Of a stretch of 64,000 nt of DNA, positions 1 through 11,040 are shown one piece after another (position 1 is the first letter of the stretch; every line of letters starts with the position of its first letter). Source of the stretch: Marthasterias glacialis (taxonomy: Eukaryota > Echinodermata > Asteroidea > Forcipulatida > Asteriidae); the NCBI GenBank assembly GCA_911728455.2, contig OU452222.1, positions 9,570,108-9,634,107 of the forward strand. Direction: 5' to 3'. The notes under the pieces were generated by a model. The model was given only the letters and a program-made list of their open reading frames with translations. It had not been told where the DNA came from and did not search any database. Position numbers and translations under genes: made by a program.

Positions 1-1
1 A

Positions 2-496
2 TCACAGATGCCCACCAAACGTTATTCCATGCACCTCACGACCCTGGGTAATCGCTACATTTATGCGATAGGAGGCCGTGATGCCGCAAGACATTCTATA
101 TCAACAGTTGAACGATACGACACACACACTGATGAGTGGATAAGTCTACCTGACATTCCCATCCCACAAGGTGACCAGCCATGGGAGTTTCCCGTCGTCG
201 AAGCTTACGACAACAAAATCTACGTCACCGATCTTGCCACGAAAGCCTTCTGTCTAGACGCCATTAAGAACAAGTGGTCAGAAGACACTTGTAACTTTGG
301 CCCGGTCGCAGGTGGCGCTTGCCTACAGTATTGCACCATGGACAGGAATGTGTTCATCTTTGAGGGATGTGATGCTTGCATCTTTAACAGGAAGCTGAAC
401 CTCTGGAGTAACATCGCATCTCCACCTGTATCCACACTAGCCTCAGCATGTTGCGTCTTACAAGTGCCTTATGAGTTTCTGACTAAGACGTTGTAA
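2..496 (+). CDS. Kelch-repeat protein, C-terminal coding exon (5' end outside window)
   Basis: This is the only stretch whose translation I recognise. The frame is open from the window edge, with Ser-Gln codons before the first ATG at 8, so that Met is probably internal. Counting from it, residues 17-51 form a kelch blade with Gly-Gly at 22-23, Tyr37 and Trp44 in the usual spacing. A second, weaker blade covers about 63-97 (Trp90; its Gly-Gly is replaced by Thr-Asp). A third covers about 103-140 (Trp133). A short tail ends at a TAA at 494-496. Kelch domains form beta-propellers. In the KLHL family a BTB-BACK-Kelch protein acts as a substrate adaptor of Cullin-3 ubiquitin ligase. BTB and BACK would lie upstream and are not visible, so KLHL membership is inference. 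The lost Gly-Gly in blade 2 suggests a divergent, perhaps lineage-expanded paralogue. I cannot name the orthologue. The bases just before the ATG end in CAG, so an acceptor at 7/8 is also possible. Confidence 0.85.
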   Translation, partial: SQMPTKRYSMHLTTLGNRYIYAIGGRDAARHSISTVERYDTHTDEWISLPDIPIPQGDQPWEFPVVEAYDNKIYVTDLATKAFCLDAIKNKWSEDTCNFGPVAGGACLQYCTMDRNVFIFEGCDACIFNRKLNLWSNIASPPVSTLASACCVLQVPYEFLTKTL

Positions 497-519
497 ATGA
501 TGCCTAAATACAATTTCAG
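497..519 (+). other. Start of 3' UTR ending at a consensus splice donor (CAG|GTAAGA, cut after 519)
   Basis: The sequence 23 bases past the stop codon reads CAG at 517-519 followed by GTAAGA at 520-525. This is a full-consensus eukaryotic 5' splice site on the same strand as the Kelch exon. If used, the 3' UTR contains an intron. The junction would lie less than 50 nt after the stop, so by the usual rule the mRNA would escape nonsense-mediated decay. No 3' acceptor or terminal UTR exon could be identified downstream. Confidence 0.4.
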
Positions 520-525
520 GTAAGA

Positions 526-1213
526 ACTCTTTCTCAATACGCCACAACATCCCCTTTTTCAAGAACATCCCCTCCCCCACTACACCACTACCCCGCTACT
601 CATAGAACTGTTAATTATTATCTGGTGAATGCACTCATTGTTTTATTGCACCATAAATTGCTATACAGAGGACTAGGCTATGAAGGTTAAAGTTATTGCA
701 TGGACAAATCCGATATTGTTTTGCACTGCATCTGCACATATACAGATTGTATTATGCGTGTATAGCAGTTTTGTCGTAGGCCTCCCTATACGTCACACAA
801 AATGTAAGCTTGGAAATCCATGTGTCTGTCAGCCTTGTGGGCGATCCCTCATTCGCTTCATTTGCTCTTCGCTCCGTAGAGCGTGTTAATTTTAAACGGA
901 TTATGCAATACAGAATTAAAGTATCGTATGCTCCCTGTCTGGCAAACATTTTCATTTTTACTACTTACAGTCGCAACGGATTCCCGGCCGCATTTTGCTC
1001 ATGAACATGTACATCGTTAAAATTTACCAATGACGACCATAGTAACGCTTTGACAGGACGGGCAAATTAAATATTACAATTTTTGTGACATAAGCACAAG
1101 TTTGCCATTTTGTCATACTCACATCGCATGCATCGTTCATAAAACTGTACCCAAGTTAAGACAGGACCACATTGTTGGGCAAGCCTTTGGTTGTCAGGAC
1201 TTTTTCCTGATTT
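526..1213. other. Non-coding, probable UTR intron or 3' flank
   Basis: This follows the putative donor. It opens with a pyrimidine-rich stretch (about 540-600) rich in CCCC and ACCACTACC-like runs. The rest is unremarkable AT-rich sequence with only short chance ORFs. I see no exon-like protein and no clear poly(A) signal here. The first AATAAA on this strand is at about 1353, inside a MITE. Confidence 0.4.
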
Positions 1214-1215
1214 GG

Positions 1216-1358
1216 GGTACCGTAATTTTCGGCCTAAAAGCCGCTCGGCCCATTAGCCGCTGCGCCCAAGAATTTACAAAGCAAGAATCAGTTGTCGGCA
1301 CATACGCCGCTATACCCCATAAGCCGCAGTATTTTTTCCCAAAAAGACCGAAAATAAA
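1216..1358. mobile_element. Small palindromic MITE, GGC/GCCGC family, copy 1
   Basis: The left end reads TACCGTAATTTTCGGCCT and is followed by several copies of GGCCCATTAGCCGC or CATAAGCCGC. The right end (about 1338-1358) is a decayed inverted version, GACCGAAAATAAAGG. The same left end recurs inverted at the right end of copy 2 (2115-2132), which defines the family. No coding capacity. The superfamily is unknown and no target-site duplication could be settled. Confidence 0.6.
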
Positions 1359-2006
1359 GGCCAATGAGCACGTTTAATTTCAGGTGAACAATAGCGTGAC
1401 CGCATTTACTGTAGTCAACACAGAAACAGTGGCCAAATCCAGATCTGTATTTTCCATTAAATACTTTTGAGCTTATCTGTATGTCATTTACAAGCAATTT
1501 ACAAGCCCAGCCAGCGTGCGTACCTTACGTTGCGGTCTTCCGATCGTGCACGTTGCAGCGACCATCATAAGCAAGAATTTACAGCAGCGTAACGTTTCCA
1601 GAAGTTTCCTCCACTACCGGCAGAGGGCGCGCTACATTTTTATAGCGCCCTCCAGTGGTAGCTTACGGCAAAGACTGCGGCAAAGACCGGTAAAGTCCGT
1701 CAATGAATGCAAACGGTCGATAACATCCGACATTTCGCAACTTCCTGTTTACATGCATGTAGTGTATTGACGCACTGGTTTACAATTGCATAATCAGCAA
1801 TGCACAGGTCGGCGTGCGGATACCAATTTATCTGATTGAACGCTGATGTGTTTTCAGCAGCGCTAGCTCGGTCGGCTTAACGTGTTTTGATTGGAATTGG
1901 ATATCAACATTTGTCATAGCTGAACTAAAAAGGCTTTTATGTTTTCTGGTTAGTTGTTTTTGTCACATTGCCATGTTCATTGTCTTGAATTTTTTGTGCG
2001 AGTGCA
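1359..2006. other. Non-coding spacer between two related MITEs, moderately CpG-rich
   Basis: CpG is more frequent at about 1510-1720 than in most of the window (for example TGCGGTCTTCCGATCGTGC). It contains the CTCF-like hairpin. No exon, promoter element or RNA gene is recognisable. The flanking elements belong to one family, so this stretch could also be the interior of one larger element (1216-2132) with the shared TIR at both ends. Confidence 0.3.
1614..1661. promoter_or_regulatory. Hairpin of two opposed CTCF-like motifs
   Basis: Left arm 1614-1634 (CTACCGGCAGAGGGCGCGC...) and right arm 1643-1661 (TAGCGCCCTCCAGTGGTAG) are imperfect inverted copies with an 8 bp loop. The right arm read on the minus strand, CCACTGGAGGGCGCT (1644-1658), differs at one position from the core consensus CCACNAGRKGGCRSY for CTCF, a zinc-finger insulator protein conserved in bilaterians. 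The left arm is a weaker match in the opposite direction. It could instead be a transposon tip, since MITEs lie on both sides. Confidence 0.3.
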
Positions 2007-2132
2007 GTAATTTTCGGCTTACATTACTGACACGTTGGCCCATAAGCCGCCCGGCCCATAAGCCGCGTGGAACTTTTTGCGGGCGAAAAACAACCAGCAA
2101 GCCGCGGCTTATAGGCCGAAAATTACGGTACT
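2007..2132. mobile_element. Small palindromic MITE, GGC/GCCGC family, copy 2
   Basis: The left end GTAATTTTCGGCTTAC (about 2008-2023) and right end GGCCGAAAATTACGGTAC (2114-2131) are inverted copies. The interior repeats GGCCCATAAGCCGC twice in tandem (about 2038-2063), as in copy 1. No ORF with recognisable protein. It is a non-autonomous element or a foldback derivative. Confidence 0.65.
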
Positions 2133-2504
2133 TTCAAAGATTTTTGTTTTCGTGTTCTATCGGAACTGTCTTGAAAGTTGTGAACTCTCGATGTATGGAT
2201 AAAGACAGCCCTCAGTCAGTGTAGGGGCACAAGACAGCCCTCTTGTGTCCGAACATAGTTTCCCCTACATGTATGTGGTGGTCATGTAGAGAATCTGTAA
2301 ATCTTGTAAAAAACTAACACGCTGTGAGTTAATGGGGTTTCATCTGTATACTGAGAACTTGACATTTTTCAGGATTTTGTTTTCATTTTTGTACATTCAC
2401 ACCCCTAGTTGGGACAATTTAGTCCAGTGCATTTAAAGTCTGACAGAGAACCTCTGTTTCCCAGCTTCCGAAAATTAACCTTGAATTCAAACCTGACATT
2501 TATT

Positions 2505-2544
2505 CCCCCCCCCAAAAAAAAAGACAAAAACAAAACAAAAACAA
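2505..2544 (+). repeat. C-tract/A-tract composite simple repeat, copy 1
   Basis: Nine C are followed directly by nine A and then CAAAAA/CAAAAC units. Five other places share this order (26044, 29684, 39015, 47529 on +, and 60206-60227 on -), so it is a recurring class rather than one random low-complexity tract. Confidence 0.7.
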
Positions 2545-5500
2545 TTTAGAATGCAGAGATCTAAAAAGATTTTAACTTCTTTCTTGAATGCCATAAAATA
2601 AAAAAGTATAGTATTTGTTTTCTGTAATCATGTTGAATCAATACTTTTGAAAGGTTACTTTCCCATGATTAGTAACAAAATGAAGGTTGTCTGAAGTCAA
2701 GGCTTTGGTGCAGATATGGCTTTATATTCCAGCTTAGTACTGCCTTTTTTCTTCATTACTTCATCATTGCTGTTGAAAGTTGTGAGGCCACATACTGTAC
2801 TTGTACACCAGTGGTTTAATTTGGGCAAACCAGTAACCATTAGCAGTATCCTGGGTGGCTCTATTTATAGGCCTGCTGCATTTGTATTGGTTACAACGCA
2901 CACCACGTGACCTTAAAAAACCTTTGTGAAAGTTAAAGTTGTACCCCAAATAAAGTTTGGGAAATTGGCTTTAATCTTGTAGGCCTATGCCTTGACTGCA
3001 ATTTGCAATTTGAAAAATAGAAAAGTAATTTCTAGCTTAAGATGCAAGGCATTGCACAATTTTAATACAGGGCACTGCTTGGGTTAAGGCCTGCGTTGCA
3101 TGAACAGTGGTGGCGCTGTGGGTGAGGGCAGAGGGATACTGTCTTGCTGCTTTTGTTACATTTGAAATTAGATATTCTATGCCCCCTCCCTTTCTTGCCG
3201 CTCATTTGGCAGCTCCTACCCCAAACTTAATTTTCAGTCAACCAGTTCTAGGCAATCTCTAGTAGAGAAAATGTTAACATTTCAATTTCATATTTTCTTG
3301 TGGATAAGCATGTACAGTATCTTGTGCTCTCAGCGTGTAATACATGCAAAATTGTTGACAGAAAATTTGTCTACCTCAAATTTATTTGGATCAACCAGAG
3401 GTCAGTTTTAATTATCTGAATAAATTTATAAATTTTCCAACTATTGCGTTAGTTAGAATCCGTTAGAATGGATTAATCACAACAAACAGAATTTCAACAT
3501 TGTTAACCCTGTGTCACATGCTGTAAATATTCATACAAAAGAGAAATTCTAAGATCTCTGTATTGAGAAAAGAAAAGCCTACAGCCTACAGCCAGACATG
3601 TTAACTGAATGTATTTTGTGACAAAAACGTTCATTGATTTTTATTGATTGCGAAGAAGAAGCAACCACAGAATTGACTATGTCCAACAACCAGTCAATAC
3701 GCATTTGAAATGCTGACAGCTTGTGTAGTGATGTTGATACACTTTGTAGCAGGTCTTGATGACAAAGAAAAGGGGGTTGTATTGAGCGCATCCTACCCCC
3801 CCCCAACCAACCACCACCCCACCCGAACTTTCTACAGAGACAACTTCTGTGAATTAGTTAAAATCCATATTTAGTTACAACGTGGGCACAGGTGGTCATT
3901 ATAAGCATCTTGTGAAACCAGGATTGCCGTTGTCAAAAAAATCAATGTGCCAAGAGGTGAGAGTAAATTAATTACTAAAAGCTTACAAGGGTATTAAGTT
4001 TTTTTTCATGTAAAGTACGCCATGGAAAGGAAGCACCAAGCTGATGAGGGCTGACCATCATGGGAAATTTGACTAGACTTCTATTCCTCTACAGTGCTGA
4101 TGGATGAAGAGCAAAATTAAGTCATTTGTGCTTTATTGAGATGCAATAATTTCATTTAAAAAAAAAATACCCAGCAGTTTACCCTACATTTCTAACGATT
4201 TTTGACCAGTCTTTCCGTCCATGAAAGCTACAGTATAAGTTGCGATTTCTTCAAGGCAAAGGGAATGAAAATAAAATTATTTTAAAAGTCCCCCTCCCCG
4301 TTATCTGTGGCATTTGAATATATGTTTAAAATGAAAACATCTTCAGAGAAAAACCCAGTCTGGCCTTTATTCTGGTTTACTCTTTACAATGTTTTCCTGG
4401 AACTTCCTTATCCATTGTGTTTCCAACCTCCCCTCCACAAAGCCACATTGAAGCAATGCCTGGTGCTGGCTGCTCTTGTGTGCAGGGATCAAAGCTGAAG
4501 GAGCCAGCTTTGTCTTCCTCCATGGTTTGATGTTTGTGGTTTGCTCTCTTCACTGCAAATTGAGCCTTGAGCATCAAGTCTTCAATTAAATACATATGCA
4601 GGGCATCAAACACTCGTTTGACTCATCCTAGATTAAGCTTTATCAGGCAGTTGATTGCCTTATGTAATTTAAATTATCGTTGTTAATGGGCCATGAGAAA
4701 CAATGACTGAGTTGGAAACGTCTGAAGTTTGCTGCTGTGCTTGTAAACCATTCACCTGATTTTTTTTAAACCCTTGACAAGATTTGACGTGTAATCTCCT
4801 TTGAAGAACTAAATGATTGAACTAAGCTGATTTAGGGGTAACTTCCTGACAGGCCTACAATGCTTTTAAACGATAAAAGGATGACTGAACAGCAGGTCTT
4901 GCTCTGGTGTATTCAACATTGTATTCAGTTCCTGTTTGTCAAATTCCCCACCTTGATTTTCTACTCTGAACCTTAAATGCTTTTAATATAAATATGCAAA
5001 GCACATGTAGTTGAAATTAGCACAAGAACATGTTACATAAATTTGCTGTCAAATAGTCTATAACCTGTGCCTAATGTCATAGAGCTTCTTAATCAGAAAC
5101 AAATTGCGTTACAAATTTCTGCTATGCAAAAATTAGTAGCGAACAGTCACAAATGGTACATGGGACATAGTGTTTTTCCTGGTAACCTTATTCCAGTAAG
5201 CAAAATTGTTTTGTGCTTTTATTTAATTTTTGTGATTTCGCAGCTCTATCAAATTGAGTCGTGCACAAACCAACTATGATTACGAAGAGAAATACTGATA
5301 AAAGTTGTTGTCATAAGACAAAGCGCAAGCAATCTTTAAAACAATGAAGAACACACATTTTAATTGTAAAAAAAAGAGGAAGAAACTGATGTAGCTGAGC
5401 TCTATCAATGCATCAAATCCAACACTAGTGAGGATCTTCTCAGACTGGAAACGTACAAGCAATCGTTTCATTTAGCACAGGTACCTGACCTGTGTACGGA

Positions 5501-8341
5501 AATTAGGGTTTTACAACTGACAAACACAAACAAAGGTTCATTTGTACTTGAGCAGTGTCTAAAGATTGCTTTTGTCTATTTAAGGAGAACTTTATAAATG
5601 TCTTAAAGAAAACTTTAAAAAATTTAATGACAATTTATTTCCATTTTCCTCTCCTCTGTGAATAGACTCTGGAAAGAGTCTATACAACCTGAAAACGTAC
5701 TGCTTGTGATTGAGAATCTACTGAAGGCAGTTGATTATGTTTTTACTTTCATCTGATATGGGTGTTAATCACGTAACCTTGCATCCAGGTCTACAAATAA
5801 TGCATGAGGTTGGATAGAATAAACACGCTGCATAAATTTGATTTAAAACATAAATTAGTCTGTACATTTTTTATTATTATTTGTTTTCAATTCATTGCAC
5901 AACTCACGCACAGCATGTTAGTGGTAGGATTTGCCTGTTGAATAACATGACTTTTGGCAAATTATTTTTGGATATCTCTGTGGGATTGACAAGTGTTGGT
6001 CATATGGGACCTTTGTGATTAAAGTGCACTCTGTGAATGGGTTTCCTTCTATTTGTCATCAATCTCTTGCTATAGAGCCACCCCGAATTGTGCATTTTTT
6101 CTGACTATAAAAACAGACAAGAAATTCTTCTCTGGAAAACAGTTTGAAAGGAAGAAAAATTTGATCTCTTGGGCCATTATTTTAGTTCAATAGTGTAAAG
6201 TAGAAAACATTTTCTGATATGTACCGAGGATAAAATAACAGGGAACCAGTGCCAAATGAGCTTATAACCAAAATTTAATGTTTTGAGAAAATAATGTTTG
6301 AAGTATTTTTTCAAACTGTTGTTTTGGAGACTGCTTACTATTTTTTTCTTCAAAATTTTACAACCAAAATAAAGCTAACTTCTTCAGTCATACAGAACTT
6401 TCAATATGTTGCGATCGTTTTGTTGTTTTATTAGTTCATAAATATATACGATAACTGCCTACAGTGCTGAGTACAAACCAATGCATCATTGAGATTTGTC
6501 ACTTTGTGAAAACATTAAACTTAAGTACTGTAGGTCAACAGACAATGTTTACTTGAAATGCACAACTTTGTAGGCTTCAACTCAAGCCACTCTATCTTAA
6601 TTCCATCGGAATCATACCTAATCGGATGAAGATTGGTTTGGTTGTCTGTTGTGGTTAAATAGTTAGGATGTCATAAACTTTGGTCCAGTAACCTTGCAGA
6701 TTTGATACCTTGGTCAAAGAATTCCCTTAAATACATCAACATACTATCCAGGGTGGTGTGGGTGTGATTTGTGATCTACATTTAACATGTAGTACTGTAT
6801 ATTATTCATTTTATTCAAAACCAACTAAGCTTTGCACAGGGTAGGGCTTTACCCACCAAAAATGTTACCCAGTTCAAAGGTGACTGTGAGTTGTTTTTTC
6901 CATGGATCAGTGGTTTCTTTTCCTGGTTGTTTGGTACAAAACAAACACTTATGTAGTTAGGCAAAACATCCCCCCCCCCCCCCCCGTGTCCCCAAAACTT
7001 GCCCAGCCCTTTTACTTTTACCAGACTTTCTGTTATACATGTATGCATCCCTCGTTTCCCCCCTTTTTTCTTTACACTTGAGGAAAGGCCTGACCTTTAT
7101 TTATCTCACAGGTGTATTTGTGTGTATTGCTAGTAAAAAAAAAATCAATTTCACATTTATGTAGTATTTGATAATATGAGGAAAAAGGGTCGCCTCTCAC
7201 CAACAAAGGCCAAACCGAAGATGGCCAATATCCTCAAGCCTTTTTAATAAAAGGTGAAATCATACACATTCTCTCATTGATTTTCAGCTGTGAAGGAAGA
7301 CCATTTCTGCCGATATTGAATGCGAAGCCAAGCTGTTAAGTTATACACAATATAAAGATGTTTTTTTTCTTTTTTTTGTCGTAAGGGCTTGAAATTAATG
7401 TTGACCCATTTCGCAATGCGGAGAGTGGTATTTCAGGCAGCAGGTTCAGAATATATATAAGTGGGTTAAATGTTATTTGATTACACCATTAACCTTCTTC
7501 ATGGGTCGACAACGTGGATCTGTGTCAGCATCTTGTGAGATTGAGGTTAGGCCGTGTCATTTCTCCAGGATTCACCACACTTTCATCAAAACAATTTTAG
7601 TGATGCGAGACACAACTCTGATCGATCGAGGCAAATCCTTGCCCAAGTTTCATTGTAATGATGTTTTGTGAGCAAAAACATTTGACGTGAGTTCAGCGTG
7701 GTACACACCATAGTTACGCCGTGCAAAAGTTTCTGGTAACAACGTCTGAAAGGACGCCTCAGGTGCTTGGTTTTAATTTACATCACACATGGGAAGTTTT
7801 TGAGAAAGTTTCAAGAAATCCAATCTTGTTTTAAGTTGGTTTCAGTGTACATTGATTCTATCAGAAGTGTACACACGTCCTCTGAAGAATTTGTAAGCCT
7901 TTGTTGAGCAGACCTTAGCCATGCTGTTTTCTCTTGTTCAACAGCATGGTATTAAACAGAGGCTGGGGGAAAACTGCCTTTTTTAATGATGTTACTTGGT
8001 ATCAGAGATTGCATTTTGTCTGCAGGGAACTTTACACTGAAGACAGATATTGTGTAATTTAAAAATGCAAAAAACACCAACCTCCATTCAAGGAAACAAA
8101 CTACCTTAATTATGGTATCGTGCTGTAGTTCTAACTTTGGCCTAAAGTTTTGTAGGCTTTGTAATAGATCAAAACGGATCAATTACTGTGATGTAGACCT
8201 ACATCAAATTGATCGCTGAAGTGATCACTAAATTTAAAGTTGCAAAACTTATTCGCTAACTATTGTAGTGTTTCTTCAAGACTTTTAGCAATGTGTAGAA
8301 CCAGTAACAACCAGAAGTAGGTTGTCAAATATGTTTGGGGT
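2545..8341. other. Long AT-rich non-coding stretch
   Basis: I found no exon, RNA gene or transposon body I can defend here. Notable small items are a poly(C) run at about 6970-6985, a T-rich tract near 7361-7379, a perfect hairpin at 5662-5683, and AATAAA signals (for example about 2948) without an associated gene. ORFs are all shorter than 85 codons and have no recognisable family features. Confidence 0.5.
5662..5683. repeat. Perfect 9 bp hairpin with GGAA loop
   Basis: ATAGACTCT at 5662-5670, GGAA, then AGAGTCTAT at 5675-5683. The arms are perfectly complementary. Transcribed from the + strand, the loop fits the stable GNRA tetraloop class. There is no other context, so it may be chance. 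Confidence 0.45.
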
Positions 8342-8356
8342 TAGAACCATTTTTGC

Positions 8357-9042
8357 ACCATGGAGGAAGGAATACCTTACCTTCTTCCATGTTTGCACCA
8401 TGGAGGAAGGAATAACTTCTTTCCATGGGAAAGGCAGGGGAAGGATTACATTATTCCATGGGGAAGGATGGGGGAAGGAATGTATTATGCCATGAATGCA
8501 CCATGAAGGATGGGGAAGGAATAACATCTTTCCATGGGGAAAGAATACCTTCTTCCACAGGGAAGGATGAGGAAGGAATACATTCTTCCATGGTTGCACC
8601 AAGGAGGAAGGAATCCCTTCTTCATTGGGAAAGAAATACCTTCTTCCATGGGGAAGGATGGGGGAAGGAATACTATCTTTCAGTGGGAAAGGAATACCTT
8701 CTTCCATCGGGAAGGATGGGGAAGGAATACATTCTTCCATCGGGAAGGATGGGGAAGGAATACCTTCTTCCATGGGGAAGGATGGGGGAAGGAATACCTT
8801 CTTCCATGGGGAAGGATGGGGGAAGGAATACCTTCTTCCATGGGGAAGGATGGGGGAAGGAATACCTTCTTCCATGGGGAAGGATGGGGGAAGGTATCAT
8901 CTTTCCATGGGGAAGGAATACCTTCTTCCATGGGGAAGGATGGGGGAAGGAATACCATCTTTCCATGGTGAAGGAAAACCTTCCATGGGGAAGGATGGAG
9001 GAAGAATTCCTTCCTCCATACTTGCACCATGGAGGGAGGAAA
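8357..9042. repeat. Purine-rich minisatellite, 33-34 bp unit
   Basis: The core unit is CCATGGGGAAGGATGGGGG followed by AAGGAATACCTTCTT, 34 bp in total. Four consecutive units start exactly 34 bp apart at 8770, 8804, 8838 and 8872. The units starting at 8704 and 8737 are 33 bp, having lost one G. Shorter and variant units extend the array on both sides. A second unit type beginning TTGCACCATGGAGGAAGG occurs near 8353, 8393, 8594 and 9023 and brackets the array. Within each unit GGAAGGAATACCTTCTTCC is nearly self-complementary, so hairpins are likely. The unit has no stop codon in most frames, which explains the overlapping open frames of up to about 260 codons on both strands. These are by-products of the repeat, not genes. 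Confidence 0.95.
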
Positions 9043-9917
9043 GGAACACACAGATCTGATATTTCCACTTGCAGGTGTCTACTTATAGTTTCACTTTGTT
9101 CTTTGATTGATAAAGACCTATTTGACCTTGCAACTTGTTGGTTAGAATTAAAAATGTGCACTGTAGAGGGTTTGGCGATTTATGTTTATCATCAAACAGA
9201 CTGGTTTTAAAATGCCAGAGGCAGCATTCACTCATGCACGAAATGACACAATAACCACCTCCACCTATTAAAATGTTTGAAACCCGATCTGTCAAAGCAC
9301 ATGTACACCAAGCAACCTGTGTGGTAAATGAACAACAGAAAAAGCTTCATTTCAGCTTGGCAAGCTCTACCTGTAGCTTTTGTAACGGTATTGAGATACA
9401 ATCATGAGAGTGAATCATCGAGATGGTTGCTATACACTACAAATAGCTTTTGGGACACAACAAATCAAGACTCTGTTTCCAGACTGTTCTGGATACATAA
9501 CTGAAAAGTTTTTTTTTCATTGTACAACTTTTTAAGAAGAAAAATGAGCATTGTTAGAAAGCAGTGACGGTTAAAGTTATGACCAATGACAGCTTGGGCT
9601 CTTTTGTGCTGATGTTTCAACAAAATGGGTTCCCCTGCTCTTTCAAATTATTCTGAAAGTAAACCCCTTGCACTTATGCAGATGCATTTATACATCTGCC
9701 AGTTCGGGAGTTGTTTTAATGCATGTGTAAAGTACAGTACGCACAAGTGGTTTGAACTGCTTGGTCTGGGAGCAGACACTGCTCATTACCTGTTCTAGTT
9801 TTGACCACACCGATTTGACTCTCAAAATGGCACAGTCAGCAGGTAGGTTGTGATGTCAATTGCAATGCAACCCTTCAGGATGTTGCGGCCATTGTAGATT
9901 AGGACCAGGATAAGTTA

Positions 9918-10268
9918 ATCTGACTTTCTGGATGTCCTTATCCCAAGAAAATTCGTCTTGGGAAGCTGTCCTCCCTACTTTTAAGATGTCTTCATCCTGA
10001 GATAATTTACCTAGAAATTCATCATCTTACTTTCAGGGTGGTATAATCCCAAAATAATTTATCTTGAGAAGTTTTCATCTGACTTTCTGGAAGTTTTTAT
10101 CTGGAGAATTTATCACAGAAAGTCTTTCTGGATGTCTCCATTCTGGGATAATTTATCTTTGGAAGTTGTCATCCTACTTTCAGGATGTCTTCATCCGGAG
10201 ATACCTGGGAAGTCATCATTTTACTTTCAGGATGTCATGATCCCCAAATAATTTATCTCTGGAAACCT
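9918..10268 (+). repeat. Degenerate tandem repeat, about 53 bp unit, seven copies
   Basis: A consensus like CTTTCAGGATGTCTTCATCC then GAGATAATTTATCTTGGGAAG and TTGTCATCTTA repeats with CTTTC-type starts at about 9924, 9977, 10030, 10083, 10124, 10177 and 10224. The spacings are 53, 53, 53, 41, 53 and 47. Units are well diverged, so this is an old array. It contains no conserved ORF. Confidence 0.85.
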
Positions 10269-11040
10269 GAAGTCCACCACACTATCTTGAGAAGCTTGTA
10301 GAACCTTGGGTATTATTATCGCAGGGTTTGGTCGCATGGATTTTAGTGTAAAAGAACCCAAGCACCATCTGATTTAAGAACCAGGTCATTGTTCCATTAA
10401 GCTAGAAGACAGGCGGACGCTCCATTAGGCATGTTAGGAAGAAAAGAAGAATGATGTGTGAGTTCATTGCACTAACAAGGACGTAACTTGGTAGGCCCTC
10501 AAACAGGTTTTCTTATGGCTTCAGTGTTTGTTCCATTATCAGGACAGTGACCTATTCTATGGTTGTATTGGATTAAGACCTCCTCTTCATTATAACTGTG
10601 TGTGTGAGGGGTGGGGGATGCATACATCTTTGCTAAATATTTGCTATACGGTTTTATGTCAATAATAAATGCCATTAACAAAAGCACTGGTACTTGGTAA
10701 AATACTGAAGAGGTTTTTTTTAGGACACATAGAATATTAAATTTGTTGAATTGTCTACATGTATTTATTCTATCCACAGAACCTTTCATGACTTGTCTAG
10801 AGTGTGAAACGTATACTTCAGTATGATAAGAGACCTCTAGGCCAGAAGGCAAAATGGTGGTGATTGCTTCCGTACCCCGGGTGCCTCTTAACATTTCTCT
10901 CACAGAGGTGCCCTTTACCAAGTAAAATCTGCCTTGCCCTTTCAAGAATGAAGCACAAGTGTTAAGCCTGGTTTGGCTGGATGTTGATCATCTTTAAGTG
11001 CTGCAAGGCTTCATAAAGCTTTCCTGCGTCATTCTATCTT
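10269..11040. other. Non-coding spacer
   Basis: The minus strand has a 148-codon open frame at 10499-10945. It lacks recognisable domains and its length is expected by chance in this amount of AT-rich six-frame sequence, so I do not call it a gene. Nothing else is seen. Confidence 0.45.

Noticed and set aside
6970-6985. Poly(C) run as a G-quadruplex promoter element
   Set aside because: A homopolymer with no other promoter features; length may also be an assembly error.
8704-8905. CRISPR array
   Set aside because: Repeats are contiguous without unique spacers and the DNA is eukaryotic.
8285-9210. Overlapping open frames of 120-260 codons on both strands
   Set aside because: They are by-products of the 33-34 bp minisatellite, which lacks stops in most frames. 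Composition is pure repeat and there is no start or flank support.
10499-10945. 148-codon minus-strand open frame
   Set aside because: No domain or family features. With roughly 128,000 codons in six frames at this AT content, about one or two frames of this length are expected by chance.
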